A stretch of 64,000 nucleotides of DNA. It comes from Bacteroidales bacterium. GTDB taxonomy: Bacteria > Bacteroidota > Bacteroidia > Bacteroidales > Marinilabiliaceae. Shown here piece after piece: positions 62,622 through 64,000 of this stretch. Where the stretch lies: the NCBI GenBank assembly GCA_003249255.1, contig QKJP01000029.1:220499-284498 (forward strand). The letters are read 5' to 3'. Each line of letters starts with the position of its first letter. Within the stretch, counting starts at the first letter, position 1. The notes beneath the pieces were generated by a model. That model ran no database searches and was not told the DNA's origin. It saw nothing but the letters and a program-made list of their open reading frames with translations. The position numbers and the translations under genes were made by a program.

Positions 62622-64000
62622 TTAAAATTGAAAGTAAATAAATTCAATTGTAGAACTGTAATTTCCTAAAAAGAAAATAGAAAGAACAATGCAGAGATAT
62701 ATTGTTGACCTTAACCACTTAGGGTATTTTTTAATTTCTAATGCATGCTCTTTGTTTCTTTGAAACCATTCAATGAAAATAAAGATGATTAATAAGAAAA
62801 AGATTTTTCTTGGTACAATATGTTGCGTTTCAAGAATGGATAATGAGAATATCTTTGATAGGTAATTAATAGCTCCAGAGAGACTTTCAGCCCTAAAGAA
62901 TATCCATGTCAATGAGACTAAAGTAAATGTTGTGAGAATTTTAAAAATATCGTAAATATCATTTTTTAGACTTGCATTTAGCTGAAAGTTATCTAAATTT
63001 TTTCGATTTACTCCTGAAATCAATAATGGAATAAAAAAAACTGCATGTAGAAAGCCCCATGTAATAAAGGTCAAATTGGCACCATGCCAAAATCCGCTTA
63101 CAATGAAAATGATAAATGTATTTCTGATTTTCATTGTTAAATTTCCTCGACTACCGCCGAGAGGAATATATATATAATCTCTAAACCACCTAGATAATGA
63201 AATATGCCAGCGACGCCAGAATTCGGCAATGTCTCTTGAAAAGTAAGGAAATGCAAAGTTTTTAGTAAGATTAAATCCAAATAGTCTCGCTGTGCCAATG
63301 GCTATATCAGAATAGCCTGAGAAGTCTCCGTATATTTGAAATGAGAATAGGATTGCACCTAGTAATAAAGTTTGACCACTATAGTTGGTGTAATTATCGA
63401 AGATATTGTTTACATATATGGCGCAATTGTCCGCAATAATTATTTTTTTAAATAAACCCCAAAGCATTTGTCTCATGCCATCTGAAGCCAGATCCACATT
63501 GAAGTTTCTTTTATTCCAAAATTGAGGTAGCAGGTTTGATGCTCTTTCGATAGGTCCAGCAACTAACTGAGGAAAGAAGCTTACAAATGCGAAGAATGAT
63601 ATGATATCTTTCGATGCATTTATTTTTTTATTGTAAACATCTATAGTATATGAAAGTGTTTGGAATGTATAAAAACTTATACCGACAGGAAGGATTATAT
63701 TTAAGGTAGTTATATTTATATTATAACCGAAATGAGAAAATGACTCAACAAAACTGGAGATAAAAAAATTGCAGTATTTAAAATAAATTAATAGTCCAAT
63801 GTTTATTAAAATACTTAAATATAGGAGTCTCTTTCTTACTTTTGTTTTATTGTAATGACTTAAAAGAATTCCTATTGTAAAATCAACGCAAGAACTAAAG
63901 AATATTAATGTTAAAAATTTCCAATCCCACCAACCATAGAATAGATAACTTGATATTAGAATGATTATGTTTTGTTTTTTTTGATCTTTACTGAATAGCC
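62622..64000 (-). CDS. MBOAT family O-acyltransferase (AlgI-like), 5' end outside the window
   Basis: This multi-span membrane protein brings acyl (usually acetyl) groups across the membrane for polysaccharide O-acylation. A GTG at 63497 could be taken as the start, but the frame stays open through position 64000 and the upstream codons give clear MBOAT sequence: LFYGWWDWKFL, GISFYTFQTLSYTIDVY, FFPQLVAGPIERASNLLPQF. So at least 458 residues are encoded here and only a short N-terminus is missing. The catalytic His lies in FWHGANLTFITWG. It is cotranscribed with the SGNH-type gene. Confidence 0.92.
   Translation of the reverse strand, partial: LFSKDQKKQNIIILISSYLFYGWWDWKFLTLIFFSSCVDFTIGILLSHYNKTKVRKRLLYLSILINIGLLIYFKYCNFFISSFVESFSHFGYNINITTLNIILPVGISFYTFQTLSYTIDVYNKKINASKDIISFFAFVSFFPQLVAGPIERASNLLPQFWNKRNFNVDLASDGMRQMLWGLFKKIIIADNCAIYVNNIFDNYTNYSGQTLLLGAILFSFQIYGDFSGYSDIAIGTARLFGFNLTKNFAFPYFSRDIAEFWRRWHISLSRWFRDYIYIPLGGSRGNLTMKIRNTFIIFIVSGFWHGANLTFITWGFLHAVFFIPLLISGVNRKNLDNFQLNASLKNDIYDIFKILTTFTLVSLTWIFFRAESLSGAINYLSKIFSLSILETQHIVPRKIFFLLIIFIFIEWFQRNKEHALEIKKYPKWLRSTIYLCIVLSIFFLGNYSSTIEFIYFQF

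Noticed and set aside
1-64000. tRNA or rRNA genes
   Set aside because: I looked through the spacers for clover-leaf or rRNA-like sequence and saw none; a tRNAscan run would settle it.

Overview
The window looks like a low-GC chromosome segment of a Bacteroidota bacterium, probably an anaerobic or facultative member of the Bacteroidales/Marinilabiliales type. The signs are an S46 dipeptidyl-peptidase, a C-terminal type IX secretion (T9SS) sorting domain, a DUF2147 protein, UbiA/Maf/KdsC-like gene neighbours, a cysteate synthase, menaquinone genes and TAnnTTTG-type promoter -7 boxes (TATTTTTG). No rRNA, tRNA, CRISPR array or transposase gene was seen. The genus is an inference; a 16S rRNA or marker-gene search would be needed to name it.

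Layout. 1-1.8 kb: the 3' part of a CheA chemotaxis kinase and a small unknown gene. 1.8-9.4 kb (minus): a long gene train with KefG/KefB-type K+ efflux, a Rossmann DUF2520 protein, a KdsC-like phosphatase, a UbiA prenyltransferase, Maf and a DPP11-like S46 peptidase. 9.8-17.1 kb: a TPR/PD40 secreted protein, an ExoX-like exonuclease, an FAH-family enzyme, full-length NfeD and a T9SS cargo protein with an IgGFc-binding-like region. 17.7-21.5 kb (minus): a biotin-dependent carboxyltransferase operon (12S-like subunit, 63-residue protein, 5S-like subunit fused to a biotin carrier) with no biotin carboxylase and no membrane pump, which fits a transcarboxylase of propionate fermentation. A cluster of palindromic operator-like sites lies upstream. 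22-28.5 kb: EI24/CysZ-like protein, PurB, an MsbA-like ABC exporter, a small HExxH protein, a Cys-rich protein and secreted MsrB. 28.9-40.7 kb: cysteate synthase (sulfonolipid or taurine-like chemistry), DUF2147, nucleoid-associated protein, GH13 amylase, a gluzincin/PD40/outer-membrane protein, metallophosphoesterase and creatininase-family protein. 41-44.6 kb: menF-menD-menB.

44.7 kb to the right edge is a surface-polysaccharide locus: a WecA-type initiating transferase, Wza-like and Wzc-like export/copolymerase proteins (the latter with an 11-Tyr tail), a nucleotidyltransferase-like protein, six glycosyltransferases, a Wzy-like polymerase, and an SGNH plus MBOAT O-acetylation pair that runs off the right end. 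Embedded in it are two accessory modules: a Panacea-domain antitoxin with a MazF/PemK-like partner, and a GxxExxY nuclease-fold protein bracketed by hairpin repeats.

The most unusual signal is in the intergenic DNA. A roughly 275-bp hairpin-rich element with terminal inverted repeats occurs four times (17.2, 30.9, 38.0 and 50.6 kb), one copy missing its central palindrome and one with a loop of about 119 nt. A second family with different inverted ends flanks the ABC transporter gene. Several families of short degenerate repeats occur between genes, and two appear in frame inside glycosyltransferase genes.
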